This document shows, piece by piece, positions 63,201-64,000 of a DNA stretch of 64,000 bases. The notes beneath the pieces are model-generated. The model saw only the letters and a program-made list of their open reading frames with translations. It was not told the origin of the DNA and ran no database searches. Source of the DNA: Chromobotia macracanthus (lineage: Eukaryota; Chordata; Actinopteri; Cypriniformes; Botiidae); the NCBI GenBank assembly GCA_036877525.1, contig JAZGTH010000066.1:6174001-6238000 (forward strand). The letters run 5' to 3'. Each line of letters opens with the position of its first letter. The first letter of the stretch is position 1. Position numbers and translations under genes: made by a program.

Positions 63201-63911
63201 ATAATTTTAATAGTAATAAGTGAGGCGATAGGGATTATTTCATGCTGAATATTTTAAACAGTAGTATGTTTGCAAATGACATCCAGTTATCATCTTCAAC
63301 TGTAAAATAATTACATTCCAGTATTGTGTAACACTGTTCACTTTTGGCAGACTAATATAAATAAAGAATCAAGAGATATTGGATGATATTACTTGGTATT
63401 CAAGACACCAAAATGAGATACATTAGGATACAATATATGGTGCAGCGTGCTCTGTATACAGCACATTTTTGCAAATGTTATTTGGGTGTTACTTGCATAC
63501 AACAAATTGGTATACTGTACACAGTATACAGTACATACTATATACAGCAGCAGTATTGTAGCAGTATGCCATTCTGAACAATAATTTGAATGTCTATAAC
63601 ATCTTGGACCTCATACTGACACCTAGTGGTGTGGATGTATCGTCACACATAAGCAAATGTTATCAGGTACAATTTTGTTATAGGTAACAATTTCTGCAGT
63701 ATAGATATACCATATTCACAGACATTGTAAAATAGTTGCGTATGGCTGGTCATGTCATGTCAGTGTATGTTTAATTCTAGGCACGGCACGTAACTCTCTG
63801 AATCAGAAGATTGTGTGGTTGGTTATCTTTCTCACCACTGTGGTGTGTATAATGCCCATGGTGGCCGTCCGATTCATCAGGACTGACTGCTATCCCACAC
63901 AGACCGACAAG
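45203..63911 (+). CDS. atp8b4: ATP8B4, class I P4-ATPase (phospholipid flippase) catalytic subunit, C-terminus beyond window
   Basis: Twenty-five exons are well supported: 51318-51376, 51864-51977, 52085-52183, 52319-52380, 52470-52542, 53131-53201, 53347-53429, 54222-54380, 54909-54997, 55205-55401, 55480-55688, 55782-55826, 56100-56265, 56384-56572, 56885-57000, 58494-58658, 58964-59075, 59194-59299, 59769-59916, 60871-61054, 61451-61674, 61818-61901, 62164-62409, 62992-63130, 63781-63911; a 16-base start exon at 45203 is tentative. Motifs: actuator DGET split at 53201/53347; PISL of TM4 (55382-55393); DKTGTLT (55619-55639); KGAD (56920-56931); TGDK (59060-59071); GDGANDV (61021-61041). TM1-TM10 are covered; the tail is missing. 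DQWFITLF, FAGEGLRTL and LYSKGADTILF favour ATP8B4 over ATP8B2. Such pumps move lipid to the cytosolic leaflet and usually need a CDC50 partner. All junctions keep phase except around 55782-55826. Confidence 0.92.
48436..48510 (+). repeat. SINE 3' end
   Basis: The phrase CGCTTTGGATAAAAGCATC followed by AGCCAAATGCATCAC is the common 3' tail of a cyprinid tRNA-derived SINE. A related tail is at about 26450-26518. Confidence 0.6.
50618..50694 (+). CDS. atp8b4: atp8b4 alternative first coding exon (candidate)
   Basis: An ATG frame starting MALRWLWVLVPW ends CCT GAA CAA G before AAG|GTAGAG. That is also phase 1, so it could splice to 51318 as SKGPEQ-EEERHVRAND, resembling the PPEEERRARAND of ATP8B2. 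The Trp-rich peptide is unusual. It competes with, or is an alternative to, the exon at 45203. Confidence 0.3.
53836..53940. repeat. TTAGCAAC-type minisatellite in atp8b4 intron
   Basis: Degenerate repeats of the form TAGCAACCACATAGCAACGC. It belongs to the same family as the arrays at 331-412 and 5690-5820. Confidence 0.6.
54765..54818. repeat. end fragment of the GGGATAGTTCACCC-type element
   Basis: GATGACAGAATTTTC followed by a diverged ...CTTTTCCTTTA resembles the right arm of the full element at 42643-43075. Confidence 0.45.
55480..55688 (+). CDS. atp8b4: atp8b4 phosphorylation-domain exon
   Basis: It encodes the stretch from VEVLRLGHSYFINWDRRMYY through DKTGTLTQNIMVFNKCSING to KTYG. 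The Asp of DKTGTLT (55619-55621) is the residue phosphorylated in the P-type cycle. The exon ends in phase 1 before GTGAGC. Confidence 0.96.
55782..55826 (+). pseudogene. atp8b4: atp8b4 exon with apparent +1 frameshift
   Basis: The acceptor (TGTCTAG) and donor (GAG|GTGAGA) are consensus, and one frame encodes DEFGHKVDITE, matching the family here. Incoming phase 1 and outgoing phase 0 require 44 bases, or another length of 2 mod 3; the exon has 45. Read in the incoming frame it gives GEVL and then TGA. The surplus is consistent with one extra T in the run at 55788-55791. All flanking exons are intact, so a sequencing or assembly error, or a rare allele, is as likely as gene decay. An alternative acceptor after CATAAAG (TCGATATT onward) would keep phase but drop about 10 residues. 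Confidence 0.75.
57001..58493 (+). other. atp8b4 intron with one copy of a duplicated 68-bp segment
   Basis: This 1.5 kb intron has no exon. The segment 58081-58148 resembles 60041-60108 in a later intron. Microsatellites are absent. Confidence 0.55.
59917..60870 (+). other. atp8b4 intron with second copy of the 68-bp segment and TA/TG microsatellite
   Basis: It contains 60041-60108 (the partner of 58081-58148) and a compound (TA)n(TG)n tract at about 60224-60334. No exon was seen. Confidence 0.6.
60224..60334. repeat. compound (TA)n/(TG)n microsatellite
   Basis: TA repeats pass into TG and TATG repeats, then a second TG run. Confidence 0.9.
60871..61054 (+). CDS. atp8b4: atp8b4 hinge-motif exon
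   Basis: It encodes AHALEADLEQ through CKTVICCRVTPLQKA to TLAIGDGANDVSMIK. GDGANDV is the Mg-binding hinge motif at the end of the P domain. The exon ends in phase 1 before GTAAGA. Confidence 0.96.
61096..61272. repeat. TCTG/TATC tetranucleotide microsatellite
   Basis: Imperfect TGTC and TATC repeats fill much of the short intron after the hinge exon. Confidence 0.85.
61451..61674 (+). CDS. atp8b4: atp8b4 TM5 exon
   Basis: It encodes AHIGVGISGQEGMQAVLASD, RYLQRLLLVHGRWSY and the TM5 segment NFAFTLVHFWYGFLCGFSAQ. This is one of the most conserved stretches of class I P4-ATPases. The next exon (61818-61901) gives the TM6 segment. Confidence 0.97.
62410..63780 (+). other. last two atp8b4 introns in the window, around exon 62992-63130
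   Basis: Apart from the TM9 exon (62992-63130), no coding exon is seen. Around 63440-63580 there are TATACAGTA-rich phrases ending in AGCAGTATGCCATTCTGAAC, a dispersed cyprinid-type repeat. Confidence 0.5.
63781..63911 (+). CDS. atp8b4: atp8b4 TM10 exon, last in window
   Basis: It encodes GTARNSLNQKIVWLVIFLTT and then VVCIMPMVAVRFIRTD, the tenth membrane segment. The family match runs to TQTDK, and the donor AAG|GTTACT is weak. The C-terminal regulatory tail (about 100 residues in the family) lies beyond base 64000. Confidence 0.85.
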
Positions 63912-64000
63912 GTTACTATCAATACAGTATTTCTACTAATTAATGTGACTGAAGCTGTGGCTTAATATAAAATGACTTATGGTATATTTATTATTAATCT

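Noticed and set aside
63911..63920. End of the atp8b4 protein
   Set aside because: The frame runs on only into intron-like sequence after AAG|GTTACT, and the family has a longer C-terminal tail, so the gene continues beyond the window.

Overview
This window is vertebrate nuclear DNA, almost certainly from a teleost and probably a cyprinid-type fish. Small exons are separated by AT-rich introns with consensus GT/AG boundaries. The introns carry tRNA-derived SINEs with the fish V-SINE core, short inverted-repeat DNA elements of a type common in cyprinids, and many microsatellites. There is no bacterial, plasmid or phage content. The species and the paralogue (a or b copy) cannot be fixed from the sequence alone.

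Four protein-coding genes were assembled exon by exon, checking reading phase at every junction. (1) scaper, minus strand, 27387 down to 2353 and on past the left edge: 19 coding exons, 909 codons, about two thirds of the protein. (2) ctdspl2, minus strand, coding 35989-30907: complete, 12 coding exons, 469 residues, with a noncoding first exon near 38.1-38.25 kb. (3) sqor, minus strand, coding 43329-39052: complete, 9 coding exons, 444 residues, with a noncoding first exon ending at 44133. (4) atp8b4, plus strand, from about 45.2 kb past the right edge: 25 well-supported coding exons covering transmembrane segments 1-10, lacking only the C-terminal tail. sqor and atp8b4 are head to head, with both promoters in a CpG-bearing interval of about 1 kb. 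The four products do not form a pathway: SCAPER is an ER/cytosolic cyclin A- and mRNA-decay-linked factor, CTDSPL2 an HAD phosphatase, SQOR the mitochondrial sulfide oxidase, and ATP8B4 a phospholipid flippase.

The points most worth a second look are these. One atp8b4 exon (55782-55826) is a single base too long, giving an apparent frameshift in an otherwise intact gene. A roughly 1.1 kb compound minisatellite of about 23 units abuts the first exon of scaper, where the gene order departs from the human arrangement. Several introns of scaper, a gene known to host enhancers of its neighbour Islet, hold homeodomain-site-rich stretches that look like conserved noncoding elements. A dispersed inverted-repeat element family is present in three copies. 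The first coding exons of scaper and atp8b4 are not predicted by the human proteins.

Gene and family names rest on recalled family knowledge. Exon limits and phases were read directly from the sequence. Calls of conserved elements and transposon families are pattern impressions that need alignment.
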